From Pseudocercospora fijiensis CIRAD86 (taxonomy: Eukaryota > Ascomycota > Dothideomycetes > Mycosphaerellales > Mycosphaerellaceae), in assembly GCF_000340215.1 (NCBI RefSeq), contig NW_006921535.1, positions 1 to 64,000 of the forward strand: a stretch of 64,000 nt of DNA. Reading direction: 5' to 3'. The position numbers and the translations under genes are program-made. The notes under the pieces are model-generated. The model did no database searches. It saw nothing but the letters and a program-made list of their open reading frames with translations, and was not told where the DNA came from. Positions 45,130 through 57,200 of the stretch are shown in pieces (positions within the stretch are counted from its first letter, which is position 1; every line of letters starts with the position of its first letter).

Positions 45130-46080
45130 TTACCGAATGCTCTACTACTTATTAAATAGGTTCTTGCCTTACTTCTAGTAACTACCGCCCGATAGATTTT
45201 ATAAGTAATCGTACGCCCGAACTCGCTTCTATATACTTAACCGATCGAATCTAGCTATAAACGCTATTTCGCTAGCCGCCTAAGTACTATTAAGTACGGG
45301 TAGCGAACTAGGTAGGTTTATAATAATAAACTTATTACATAGACCTCTAGTATTCGAGATAGTAGTAGCGATCTCCTAAGCGGTTAGCTCTAGGAATCCG
45401 GGTAAGGGAGTAGGTAGAGGAGTAGGTAGTATATCTAAGCAATTAGTAAGTTTGCTATTACTTAAAGACAGCGAAGGATTACGTAGTAAATTATCGTTAA
45501 TACTTAGAGACGGCGAAGGATTATATAGTAGATTATTATTAACCGTAGCTAGCCGCGGGCTCGGAGATAGAGAAAGTAGTAGATCGCCGTTTACCGTATT
45601 TAGGGATAGGGGAGGTAGAGGTAGCGATAGAGATAGTAGAGGACTATCTAGCGGCGGTAGTAATATATAAGCTTTCTTCTACGCTACGGCTACCTTCTCC
45701 GCCTAGCGCTTTTTAAATACTATTAGTTAATCCTCGTAGTCCTCCTATATCCTAATAAGGCTCTAAAGCTCGCGTAGTAACTTTTAAACCTAGGCGTAGG
45801 CTAGATCGGTCGCCTTTATAGCGTTTAGTTTCTAGTTTACCGTAGTAACTAATTCGTACTACTTACTATTAATAATACTATTTTCGACTTTCTTACTAAG
45901 GGATAATATATTAGGCTTCTAAGGCGGCTACTCTTTATCCTCTTCTAAGGGAGAGGTAGTCTATATTAGGGAGAATAGAGGTCTCTCTTATCGAAGCTAT
46001 AGAGGGACTACTATACCCTTTTACTCTACTATATAAGTAAGGCCGTTAAGGATATAGTCGGATAGCGAGTCGACCTAGTT
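45130..46080 (-). pseudogene. Coiled-coil relic, possibly the 3' exon of SNF2-family relic C
   Basis: A minus-strand frame with RIP stops reads SLSKKVENSIINSKQYELVT, then VNQKLNAIKATDLAYAQVQK and ELQSLIRIQEDYEDQLIVFK with heptad-like spacing. A Leu/Ser/Pro-rich repetitive segment follows (two copies of NPSPSLSINDN-like text). No family is recognised. It is separated from SNF2-family relic C by the palindrome module at 46,141-46,193, which elsewhere in block B lies in an intron. One gene is therefore plausible. Confidence 0.5.
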
Positions 46081-46140
46081 ATAGAACTAGAATACGATAT
46101 CTATAATCGTTATTAGTATTAACTTAGAAACATTTAGAAG

Positions 46141-46193
46141 AAACTTTAGGTATATATCTAAAGTATATAATAATAGGTATATATCTAAAGTTT
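46141..46193. repeat. Block B hairpin module
   Basis: AAACTTTAGGTATATATCTA at the left and TAGGTATATATCTAAAGTTT at the right enclose a short AT-rich loop. Two nested palindromes make a ~53-bp hairpin. Confidence 0.85.
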
Positions 46194-47354
46194 AAATAGG
46201 AGAATATACCGGTTCTACTTAAGTACGCTAGCTTTACGGCATCTTCGTATATAAGCTAGTCGGCGTAGTACTATACGATACGATTAACCTTATCTTATTT
46301 AATAGTTAGGGGCCTAGTCTTACGCTAGATATACTAACGGTCCTTAATATACTTAGCGACTAGCTTAATATAGAGCTTATCTACTTAGTCCGGTTCTAGG
46401 TCGTCGTTACCGAGCTAGTCGTCGTAGTTTCCTTTAGCCTTTTCCTAGACCTAACCGATAACTTTACGAGTAACCGTACCGCTATATACTAAACGGAATA
46501 GCGTCTCGTTCGGTAATAGGTTCTTTACGGTAGGATCTATAATATTAGCCTATATATTACTAGTACGAGGGGAGCGTACGCTATATATAGTACGTAGTAG
46601 AGCGTCGGCTATAACCGTATAGATACGCGTCTCGATAGACTCTTAAATAAGGCCGGTCGGCTCCTCTATAGCGTCGTTTTCGCGTCGCTTAGTATTATTA
46701 TTTTAGAAAGGGTAGTCTCGTATAATAACCTCTATATCTTCTAAGCTAAGGATATAGGTAGAGCGAATCTACTTAAGGAACTGTACTTTATACTTATACT
46801 ATAAGGCCTAATCGATACTCTTATCGATATTTAAAGTATAAACCGTTATATCGTATTCTTAGCCTATACGGTAAAGTCGACTACTAGCTTAGTACTTAAT
46901 ATAGAACGAAACGGCGTCGAGTATAACTATAAAGAAAGCTACCTTCTAGTAGTTAGCGGACTCGGCTCCTATACGCGAAGAGATAATTATAATTTTAACG
47001 CTAGGGTCGTTTAGGAAGGCGCGCTCGGCTAGGACGCGGCTACGATTACTAATACTAGCGCGGATTATAATATATAGGATCTAGAGTAGGCCGTAAATAG
47101 CCTCGATAATTAGGAGCGAGATAGGTTCGTAGGCCTAGACTACGAGCTTTAGTAACTCGATAAGTACGATATTTCGGACGATCTCTAGGAAAGTATAATA
47201 CTTCGAGGATACGCGGTAGAGAAAGTTAAGGTAGCTAAATCGATCTAAGGGCGGTAGTATCTAGAGGTCGCCCTTAAGGGATATATAAAGATACGTAAAA
47301 GGGTCGATAGACCTATTAGTCCTATAATAAAAGGTTAGCAATATCTAAAATATA

Positions 47355-47411
47355 GAAACTTTAGGTATATACCTAAATCGTAGCTAAAAAAGGTATATAC
47401 CTAAAGTTTTA
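47355..47411. repeat. Block B hairpin module in SNF2-family relic C
   Basis: AAACTTTAGGTATATACCTA and AGGTATATACCTAAAGTTTT, separated by about 14 bp, lie in an intron-like gap between motif II and the C-terminal lobe. Confidence 0.8.
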
Positions 47412-48841
47412 GAAAACTTATAATAAGTTAATAAGCTTAGTACTTATATCTAAGTAGCGCCTTAGTATAACCGAGCTAATAGGGTTATTAGAGGTTAGTA
47501 TAAGCTAATAGTATAGGCTAGTACTATAACCGGTCTTATCGTCTTTGTCTATAGTATATAGACGCTTACTATCTACCGTATTAGTAAACTACCTATAGGC
47601 TCTATTATAGATCGTATAGCTAGTATCGTCTATACGAATCTCGATATTATAGAAGTATATAGGTAGGATATTAGTACCGATACGATAGTCGACGCTATTC
47701 GCGACGATCGTTTAGCCCTTAATATAGCGGATTTAGACTAGACTTAGAAGTAGTAGTATTACGAAGCCGATATTTATTATACTATCTATCGCCTTATAGA
47801 TCGCTTTAGGATAGAGCGCGGCTAGGTAGTACTAGTTAAGTAGGAGATCCGAGTAGCTCGTAAGCCTATATAGGGTATCTAGAATCTTACTCTAGTTATA
47901 GTCGTAGAGTATCTCGAACTTATAAGATAGACGTCTATATTTATCGACGTCTATACCGTTTTTCTTAAGGTTAGAACCTAAATCTAGGAGGTTCTTAATT
48001 TAGCGCTAACTAAAGTAGACAATCGACGCTATATTATATACGTAGTTACGAATAACTATAGTAGTAATAATAGCTATACTATTCTACGGTCGTAACTTAT
48101 ATAATACGTCGGTTTAATTAGCCTTAGGGTTGCCTACTATATAACCCTCGTCGGCCGCGATAAAAGAGAAGGAGTCCTCGGGGATAAGTAGAACGTTTAA
48201 TATTATAAAGTCTACCTACTAGAGGTTAGTAAGCGTAGTACCTCTATCCTCGTCGTTTAAGATATCGCCCGTAAGGCCGTCGACGTCCTCGTTATCTTCG
48301 TTAATAGCTATAGTTCGCTTCTTAGAGATCCTAACGGTCGATCCGACCTTAAGGATCTATTTAGGTAGTACTTAGTAGGTAGTAAGTACTAGATTGCGCG
48401 ATATCTGTTCGTTATCGCCGTTCTAGGTAGCTAACTAACTCTTTAGAGCCTCGAGGTTCGTAGAGATAGGCGTAGACTTAGTAAACTAATTATCTTGCTA
48501 ATTCTTCTTAATACCGAGTAAATAGAACGTATATATATAGATATACTTAGAACGGTTACCCTCTAGATCGTAGAAGTATATACCGGTATTAGTAAGCTAA
48601 GCCGTAAGACTATTTAGTAGGTAGACGATAATCGGTAGGCGGTATTTAAGGCGTAGACTAAGCTCCGCTCTAGCCTTATTTATAGAGGTATTACGATTAA
48701 ATGCCTCGTCGCTAGCTTATATCTTCTCGATAATATTACGCTTCTTAGGCGTTTAGTCGAGAGGGAACTAGTCGGGATAGTCTACTAGGTACTTCGTAGT
48801 AGTATTAGTTATTACGACGCTTACGCGGGAACGGACTTTAT

Positions 48842-49005
48842 CTAGATAAGAAAAGTTAGTAAAGGTTTCGTTAGTAGGAAGGAACTTTAGGCGTATACCT
48901 AAAAATTATAATAATCGGAAATAATAAAACTTTAGGCGCGTACCTAAATCTTATAAGAATAGGTACGTATCTAAAGTTTTATAATAAATCGTAGGGAAAG
49001 CTTAC
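48842..49005 (-). other. Intron of SNF2-family relic C with block B hairpin module
   Basis: A 164-bp intron with donor GTAAGCTTTCC. Joining GAT-A to AT-AAA keeps the SNF2 frame. The module occupies 48,926-48,981, with a further half copy at 48,883-48,903. Confidence 0.85.
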
Positions 49006-50590
49006 TATCGTAGACCTTAATCTAGCGGGTAGTCTCTTTCGCTATCTCGTAGATTGTAACGAGGACCTAAATAGTCTTACCGAGGCTAACGTTATCGCCT
49101 ATAATAGCGAACCGAGTAGGAGAGAGTATTATACGCTTAAGGTACGCTATACTAGTTACCTACTAAGGCTATAAGCTTAGCCCGTAGTATATAGCCTTAA
49201 ACCCTAACTTAGTAAAGCTATCTAGTACGCTTAATATTTCGGGTATAATATCGAGCGAAGTATAGGCGTTCTTAAACGTAGGTACCTTAGCGCTTTTCTA
49301 GTTTATAGCGGAGTTAATAAGCGTAAATATCTTACTATCGATAACTAGGGTACTATCGGTATTATAGGCGCTAGTACGCTTATTATTAGTATCTTCGGCG
49401 TAACGCTATTAGAAGGCTTATACTTCGCCTATATTAACCTTAGGTATTATAGTATCGAACCCTAAGCGCTCGATCTTAGTAGGATCGCTAAAAAGCTATA
49501 GATATAGACGCGCGCTACCGGTAGTAAGGATAATATTATTAATATAGGCGATACGCGCCTTATTATTAGTAAAGTTGTCTAGGCGTAGGCTAGTCCCTAG
49601 ATTTATATTACCGCGCTTAGACAAAATATCGAACGTCTTAAGTATAGTATCCGGATCGGTATTACCTTATATACGCTATATCTCTATAGTAGTAGATCTA
49701 TCGTATAGACCCTTCTTAACGAGGTTTAGTAATATCTCTATAATATTGCCTATACGCTCTTCCTACTCTTTAGTATTTACTCGGCTAGCCTTTAGGTCGA
49801 TATAGACCGGAGTAGTAGTAGTAGCGACGCGGGAGATCCTTATTAGCTCGAGTAATAGGTTAACTAAGGCGTTATTATTCTTGTTCTTTATCTTGTTATA
49901 TAGATATAAGAGTAGTAGTCCTTAATAGAGGTCTTCTCTATATATCTCTAGTTCTAGGACTAGGTAGACTAGCTAGAGAGTAGGTCTATAAAGCGTAGTA
50001 AGAGTACCTACGAAGAATATAGGAATATATACTAGATCTAGCCGATCGATTATAGGATCGAGGGAGTCTAGAATAACCTTTATCTTCTATACGGCGCGGA
50101 TATAGATAAAGGCTATACGCTTTAGGTTGCTCTTAACGGTATCGGGATAGCGTAGGCCTATAAGAGCGCGATCTACCTCGTCGTCGTCCTCTGCTGTTAT
50201 ACTTTTAACCTTAATCTAGCCTTTAGTAAAGCTAGAGATAGTCTTAAGGATCTTATTCGGCGTAAGCTAGAGTCGGTAGCTCTACTAGTTACCGCTATCT
50301 TTCTCGTCGATATCTATCTTATCGACGTCGTTATTAGAGTCTTACTCTACTATATCGTCTAAACCTTAGGCGTTTTCGCTATCGCTAATATATTCTAATA
50401 AAACGGGCTGTTTGCCCTTACGCTTAGTCGGTCTAGCTTTGCGCTAAGTGCCCGCTAGAGGTCTAGCGTACTTAGCCGACGCGCTCTCGTATTTACTAAA
50501 TATTCGCTATAATAACTTAGTACTATTCTAGAGAGGAGAATTAAGAATATAGAAACTTTAGGCGTATACCTAAATTATAAACCTTCGAAG

Positions 50591-50644
50591 AAACTTTAGA
50601 TACGTACCTATTTAATATATAGAATAGGTATATACCTAAAGTTT
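50591..50644. repeat. Block B hairpin module
   Basis: A 54-bp copy: left arm AAACTTTAGATACGTACCTA, loop TTTAATATATAGAA, right arm TAGGTATATACCTAAAGTTT. A half copy precedes it at 50,552-50,574. Confidence 0.88.
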
Positions 50645-50694
50645 CATCTTTAGAGTTAACTTAAGGCGTATACCTAAATCGTAGTGTTTTAAGG

Positions 50695-50748
50695 AAACTT
50701 TAGGTACGTATCTATTTAACGTATAGAATAGGTATATATCTAAAGTTT
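50695..50748. repeat. Block B hairpin module
   Basis: A second 54-bp copy about 50 bp from the previous one, in the same orientation, with the loop TTTAACGTATAGAA. The two lie in the N-terminal half of SNF2-family relic C, in probable introns. Confidence 0.88.
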
Positions 50749-51689
50749 TATCTTTTAAGTAGAATCGATATAACGGTAAAGGAAAAAAAGAATAAAAAAA
50801 GGGGGTATACTTAGGCCTATTATACTTATAACGCGATATAAGTAGAAATACTTAAACGCTAGCTCGAGCTTCGCTATTATACGTACGAACTAGTCGCCGA
50901 CTAGGATCTCTATAGCTCCTACGGTAGTCTCGTTCTTAATAGATCTAGCGGAGTAGGCGGCTATATAGACACCTTAACTATAGAATAGGGCCGTTACTAC
51001 GCCGCGGGTCTTGTCTATAATGTCTTTAAAGCTGTTAACGCGACTTTCCTTAAACCTCTACTCGGCTAGGTTAAGCTTATCTTAGTCTATCTCTATACCG
51101 ATAGTCTTATCCTACTTAGCTTTAGTTAACTTCTTAGGCGTATTAGCGGTCTTAGCCTTCTTTACTAGCGACTCTTTCGGGGAAGGATCGCCGAGGCTAA
51201 GTAGTAGGGTATACTACTTCTTAGTAGTAGACGTTGGGGTTTAGGGCGGGTCGCTTAGCGGACTAGTACCTAATTTACGCTTACGCGCGCTAGGGATAAG
51301 TAGGGAACTTATAGCTACAGTTTTTTCGCAATTATAGTAATATATTTCTTTCGAAAATAGTTTAACTATTAGTATTTTTAAAGAAACTTTAGGTATATAC
51401 CTATTCTAGTGCTAGTAATAGTAAGTGCTATAGAAGGTTAATGTTAATATTTAAGTTAAGAAGAGGGAGCAGGTTTATAAAAGAAGAAAAGTTATATTAC
51501 GTACGGACTACGTGTTTGCCGCTAGCGGTATATCCCGCGTCTAATAGCGATATTTGCTTTTAACGCTTACCCGTACTAGTGTTAGGTAATAGCCTATAAG
51601 GTTATATAAGGTTATATAAGGTATAACGTAAGGAAATTTTAGGTACGTACCTAAAGTTCTATTAAACGCTTATTATTACTACTTACTAT

Positions 51690-53307
51690 AACAACCTTAT
51701 ACTACTATCTAATTAAGGCGAGGATATTATTCTCCGAACTATCGATCGAGCTAAAGGATTAAATCCTACGCTACCTAGTAAACGTTAGGTATAGAGACTA
51801 TAAAGTCTAGGTTGCTTATAACTATAGTATAGATAGGGAGTAGTAGATACAATATAAGCGCTAGCCGGCGGGGTTTAGTATCGATAGTTAGACTCGAACT
51901 ATCGCGTAGGATTAGATATATACGGCGGTCCTAGTCGCTCTCTATATTAACGGTAGTCCCGAATTGCGACCCTTATTATATATACCTATACTTACTAACT
52001 ACGGCGACGAAGCGGTTCGGATAGCAATAGCGAGTATACGGCCTAGTCTCCGGTTTAGCGAGATCGTAATTAAGACGAAGTCGGATCCTCCTTTGCCTAT
52101 TAAGAAGCGTAAACGCTACTTCTCGTTATTACCGGTACGGAGTTTAACGATATATATCCGTATACTCTCGATTATATAGGGTAGTTACTTGCTACCTTAT
52201 TATCCTTAGCGGCTAGCGCTAACGCCCGAGAATATACTATAGGAGACGTCTTATAAGGTATTAATTAATACGAGTAGCTATAATAATAGTAGGCCTAGTA
52301 TAATAGTACAATTGTTAGCCGTATTTAGACCGCTATATAGTCTCGGGAATAACCTTTATCTATACGATAAAGAACGTAGTTAAAAGAGGCTCGACGAATA
52401 TATTAACTTAAGCTCGGAGAGTATACTAAGGCAGTAGTCGCGGTCTATATACGACTAATTACTATTCGTTAAGCACCTCGTAGACAACCTCTACTTAAGT
52501 TATTATAATGCATTCTTCGGGTATCGTAGCTCGGCGTTAGTACCTCTATAACTCTACGACGTCGCCCTCGTATATTTCCGGTTTATATAGACCTTATATT
52601 CTAGACTCTAGGATATACGAGATAAGGATCGGCGGTAGTTAAAAGACGCATAGTAAAGTACGGATAGATTAGCGGTATATACTAGATTTTACTTAATATC
52701 GGTCGTACTCGTATACGGCGGTTTTATATATAATATTCTAGTTTCTCGCGCGGCGTAGCTACGGTCGCCGGATTATAGGAAGTACTAGTATTTATATTAG
52801 ATTATTACCGATCTAGGTAATAAGACTAAAGGTATATTTAGCCTTAAGCGTTATACTCGGTATAGACTCGATAAGAAAACTTAGCTATTAATATAGTATC
52901 GCTTCTTAGTTTATTACTATCTACCGAACTTTAACGTTACGATAGCAGATATTAAGGCGCTTCGCTATAACCTTAAACTACTATATAGCGAGATAGAGTA
53001 CGAGATCGGAATCGGGGTATTTAACCTCGAAGGTAACGTTAAAGTCTTAGGAACGATTATATATTAGTAGCGCTATAGCATCGCCTACCTAGCGAACGGT
53101 ATAGTAGATATAACTCTAATCGAACTTCTAAAGGGGGAGGAGGCATACGATAACGATATTACGCTCGTCGTACTATAGCGACTAAGTATAGCGAAGGAAC
53201 GCGAGCTACTAGTAATAGAAGAGGGTACGGCTACTCTACGTAAAGTATCGATAGAGGAAGAGAACCCTACGCTACTTAAAGGTAATATTCTTAGATTAGG
53301 TATATAA
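51690..53307 (+). pseudogene. Long uninterrupted coding relic, unrecognised
   Basis: A single plus-strand frame of about 540 codons has no frameshift and only TAG/TAA interruptions, ending TAA at 53,305-53,307. It reads ELSIELKDQILRYLVNVRYR, LVALYINGSPELRPLLYIPI, IKKRKRYFSLLPVRSLTIYI, LYDVALVYFRFIQTLYSRL and NLEGNVKVLGTIIY, and ends LKGNILRLGI. A basic patch KKRKR could be a nuclear signal. No family is recognised. It is divergent from SNF2-family relic C. It appears intronless, unlike its neighbours. A palindrome half-copy pair at 51,390 and 51,645 lies in the shared 5' region. Confidence 0.6.
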
Positions 53308-54200
53308 TACTACGATTATAGAAACAGTCTCTATAATATTAAATTATATAAATAATTATATAAGTATATAAATAAGTAACAACGTCTTTATTCAATCAAT
53401 TATAGTCCTTCTAGCTTATATAACTACGTAATAATTTCGTTCCTTAAGTAGTTAACTATATAAAGAATTTAGGGCCTATTAAGTAAAGTTAGTCTACCTC
53501 GTTATCGTCCTCGATAACCCTATAGTATATATAAGGGTTAAGAGCTATAGTAATCTATATATTAAGTAGATAGTATAATAGAATATCTAGCGGTGTTCTA
53601 TAGCTCCGAGTGAATATAGATCGCTATATATAGTAGTAGAGAACGTCTCTTCCGAGATGCTAATTTCCGACTTTATAGGTCGAGATTTCTACCTATACTA
53701 CGAGGCTCTATCTCTAATAGTATAGTATAGCTTCCGGATAAAGAGAGGTTAGTACTATATAGCAATTTTGTTATTCTAAGCATATAGAACAATAATAGTA
53801 TAATAGAATCCTATTATTCTCGACGCTAGTCTAGTAAAGTCGATAAAGTAATAAACCTAGATTATACGCTATTATATATAATAGGCTATCTGTTTATTTA
53901 GTAGTGCGCTAGTCGCTCGCTATTTAATCTTATTTAAGCGCTATCTACTTAGTTAACCGGCCTATATCTACTTCTTTAACTATACGATTAAATATTATAG
54001 AGACTATACGTAAATAAAGGAACTTTAGGTATATACCTATTCTACGTATTAAATAGGTACGCACCTAAAGTTTCTTTATTAGTATACACTTATTATATAA
54101 CTACGGTTTTAGGCGTATGCCCGAAGTTTTTGCTATTATCGGCGCTATCTAGTAGCCGTATTAAGCAGTAGCTATACCTAGTGTTCGGCTAGCCTTGCCT
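53308..54200. other. AT-rich intergenic interval of block B
   Basis: No supported gene. It is more AT-rich than its surroundings and contains the hairpin module at 54,021-54,073. Confidence 0.5.
54021..54073. repeat. Block B hairpin module, reverse orientation
   Basis: Reverse-complement copy of the 50,591 module: AACTTTAGGTATATACCTAT, loop TCTACGTATTAA, and an arm ending CACCTAAAGTTT. Both orientations occur, so the module behaves as a dispersed unit rather than part of one gene. Confidence 0.85.
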
Positions 54201-54229
54201 TACTATTTTGCGACGGAATCTACTCGTCG

Positions 54230-57200
54230 TTATCGTCGTCGTCGGCAGACGTAGAGTTACTATTATCTAGCCCTCTTAGTCGCTAAAGCTATCGCATCGC
54301 TATAAAGTAGTTAATAAGATCTTCGCTAATTATCTACTATCCTTAATTACGGAGCAGATTAGGAGTATAGCGGTATATTATATAAAGTTAGTTCTTCTTT
54401 TTTACGGTACTAACAAGCGACTAATACTACGGGATAGTACTATTCTAGATAAGGTTACTTGCGCTAACTAGGACGGCGGCTACCTACTTTACCTAGTATT
54501 AAGCGGTAGTACCGGGTATTTTCTTCTATCGAATAGCTTAATAGATTTTACTTTTATCGTAAGTAGGGAGGATGCGTATCTAATTTATTATATAACGCCC
54601 TATACTGCACTTAAACTATTGCGTAATATCTAGGTAATCCCGACTAAGTAAGGCGAGTACGTCGAAACAGTACCTTGCCTACCTACGCTATAGTCGGCGT
54701 TCCTAGCCGTTATAGCGAAAACCGTCGTCCTAGTTAAAGAGTAGCTAAAGGCGGGTTTGCTAGATAGCGGTAAATAAAGTAAAGCCGCCTTCTATAGCGT
54801 TACTACTACTATCCCGGGCGACGATAATATTAGGTCTCCCGCCTATTATTCGATATATAAGGTCGTACAAAAAGCTATAGAGACTAGCTCTCTCTTTATT
54901 AGTAACTTCCTCTAAGAAGAAGTAGCGTAACTATATCTAATCCCCTAGGCGCTTATCGGGCTTTAAGAGTATATAGAGTATATAGCTAGTATAGCGGTAT
55001 CTATATACCTAGCCTAATCGCTAAAGCGTCCGTTTAACGATACCTAGGTACTAATCCGAGTTATTATCCTCTTCTAAGTCGTTACCCTTACGCTTCCTAT
55101 ACGCTACTCGATACGTTTAGTAGGCGGTAACAAATTAGTCGATCGTCTTCTTTACGTAGTTATAGAAAGCTTACTCTAGCCTTCTCGAACTAGTAGCCTA
55201 GAGCTAGCTACGGAGGAAGTCGGTAGTATAGGCAGTCTACTAGAGCGCAGTAGTATAGAAGCGTAGTTAAACCTAGTTAAAGAGATCGGCTAGGAGCTAG
55301 GCGGCGTATATAGTACGGAGGCTTACTATAATATTTAAACCCCGACGACTTCCTTCCTACTCTCTATCGCCTACGCCTAACTAGTCGTAACGATTACGAG
55401 AGAGTCTATACTTTATACTAAAGGAACTACTATTATAGGTCGTCGTTAGTAAGTTAAATAGTATATTAAGTATTACCGACGTAGAGGCTTCCTTAACGGC
55501 GCGGATTATATAATCGAGTTAGGCGGTATTTACGCCTACGTTAATAGACCTTTACGAAAGGACTATATATATTATAAAGAGCTAGCAGTTTAACTATAAA
55601 CGTATAAAGTCGACGACGTACTTACTCTCGAGTACGAAGAAAGGCTAGTAAGTACGACGCCTATCTACTCCCTCGGTTAGGCTTAGGCGAGTTATAAGTA
55701 GATTAGGCTAATAGAGTAGGTCCTAGTAAGTACGAACCTCTCCTCGTACGCTAAAGGGAATAGTGCTCGAGGCGTAGCTATCTAGCGTATTATACGCCTA
55801 TATAATTTCCGCTTTAAAGGCGTCTAAGATACGAGCTTAGCGAAATGTAGTATCTTAGGTAATAAGGGAAGTAACGGCGGCTACCTAGTCGATAGTAGAC
55901 TAGGAGAATGTAAGAAGCGGTAGTATTAACTAACTAAAAATAGGTTCTACTATTCGGTTAATAGACGCAAAGAGATCCTTCGATATATTATATCCTTAAA
56001 AGAAGCTAATACTACTAAGCCGCTCTACGGACTTACGGAGTAGTTTGCCTTAGATACTATAAGCCTCTTATATACCGAACTACTAGTATACTTAAGAATA
56101 CTCGATATTAAGGCCGCTAGTCTTCGTAACGCTATAGGCTATCCGGTAAAGGGCGATAAGCGGAGATACTACTACGTCTTCGGCTACTAGTCTAGTAGGG
56201 ATATCTTCCTACGTAAGGTCGAACTAAGCGCGGTCTATATTACGATATATAGAGTTAAACTAGCGCTCGAGGGACTAATCGAGGAGTTCTTTAAGCTTTA
56301 GGGGAGTCTATACCTCTAGACGGATTTTAGTCCTATACTATATAATAACTAGTTCTATACGCCGCTAATATATATCTAAGTCTCGACGTAACCGACGTTC
56401 GATACCCTACTATAAACAATATAGTCGTAGTATAGCTACGTCGACTATAGGGTCTTAATTTGCTAGTAGCGGATCTATAATATTATAAGAGATTTTACTA
56501 ACGTTATAATTGTTACCTTCTACGCCTTATTTCTATCGAGCGTATACGCGATTATATACTTACTAGAAGGATAGGGGATAATATACGAGTACTCGAGAAG
56601 GATAAGTATCGCGAAGCGTAGGAATAAGGATAGTATTAATAAAGTAAGCCTATTTACGCTTGTTTATATAATAGCGACGTTGCCGGTCGATCTTCCGATT
56701 TCGATTCGCTTTAGGGAGTAGAAGGTTAGGGAAGAAGAGGTATATATTAAATCTAGAAGTATCGAGTCTAGTCGCGATCCGTATATACTTATAGCGTTTA
56801 GGTCGTATCGGAGAGCGGCCTACTAGTATATACTACTCGTAAGTAATAGTCTTTATAAAGCGAGGTATATAGAATAACCGAATACCGGCTCTATAGGTCG
56901 TAAGTAAGGTTATAGAAAGGAGAAGTACGTTAATATCCTAGTATCGAGTAATATAAAATAGCTAATTAGTAGATATAAGGTACGACTTCTCGAGTAATAG
57001 AACTATAGAAAGTATCCCGTTAACCTATCCGGCGAGGAGTCTATACTAGTCGACGCCTCGGAGCTACTCGTATATATACGTTAGGAGCTTACTATACTCT
57101 ACGACGTACGTAAGTACATCCGGGAGCTAGTAAAGTTAACTTTAGGCGAAGGTAGTAGTAGTACCCTTAGTAACAAATTCTACGAGTATAACTTTAGGCG

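Larger units (their letters stand above)
46200..51300 (-). pseudogene. SNF2-family helicase relic C
   Basis: A large minus-strand gene. The N-terminal region (51.3-50.8 kb) includes PKKLTKAKQDKTIGIEID. Walker A is FAIIGDNVSLGKTIQVLVTI at 49,074-49,100. After intron 48,842-49,005 (GTAAGC...CTAACTTTTCTTATCTAG; frame kept) comes VRSRVSVVITNTTTKYLVDY. Motif II is FIAADEGYIVGNPKAN (DEGH before RIP) at 48,142-48,157. The C-terminal lobe reads LAERAFLNDPSVKIIIISSR and ASSRLYRIGQEYDITVYT near 46,860-46,990 (motif VI). It is clearly SNF2-family but distinct from relics A and B (different Walker A spelling, motif II present). Introns contain the block B palindrome rather than the block A one. All stops are RIP-type. 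Confidence 0.85.

Noticed and set aside
45452..45670. 72-codon plus-strand frame
   Set aside because: It is the antisense of the repetitive Leu/Ser/Pro-rich segment of the minus-strand coiled-coil relic.
51964..52179. 71-codon plus-strand frame starting at 51,964
   Set aside because: It is simply a stop-free segment of the 51,690-53,307 relic, not a separate gene.
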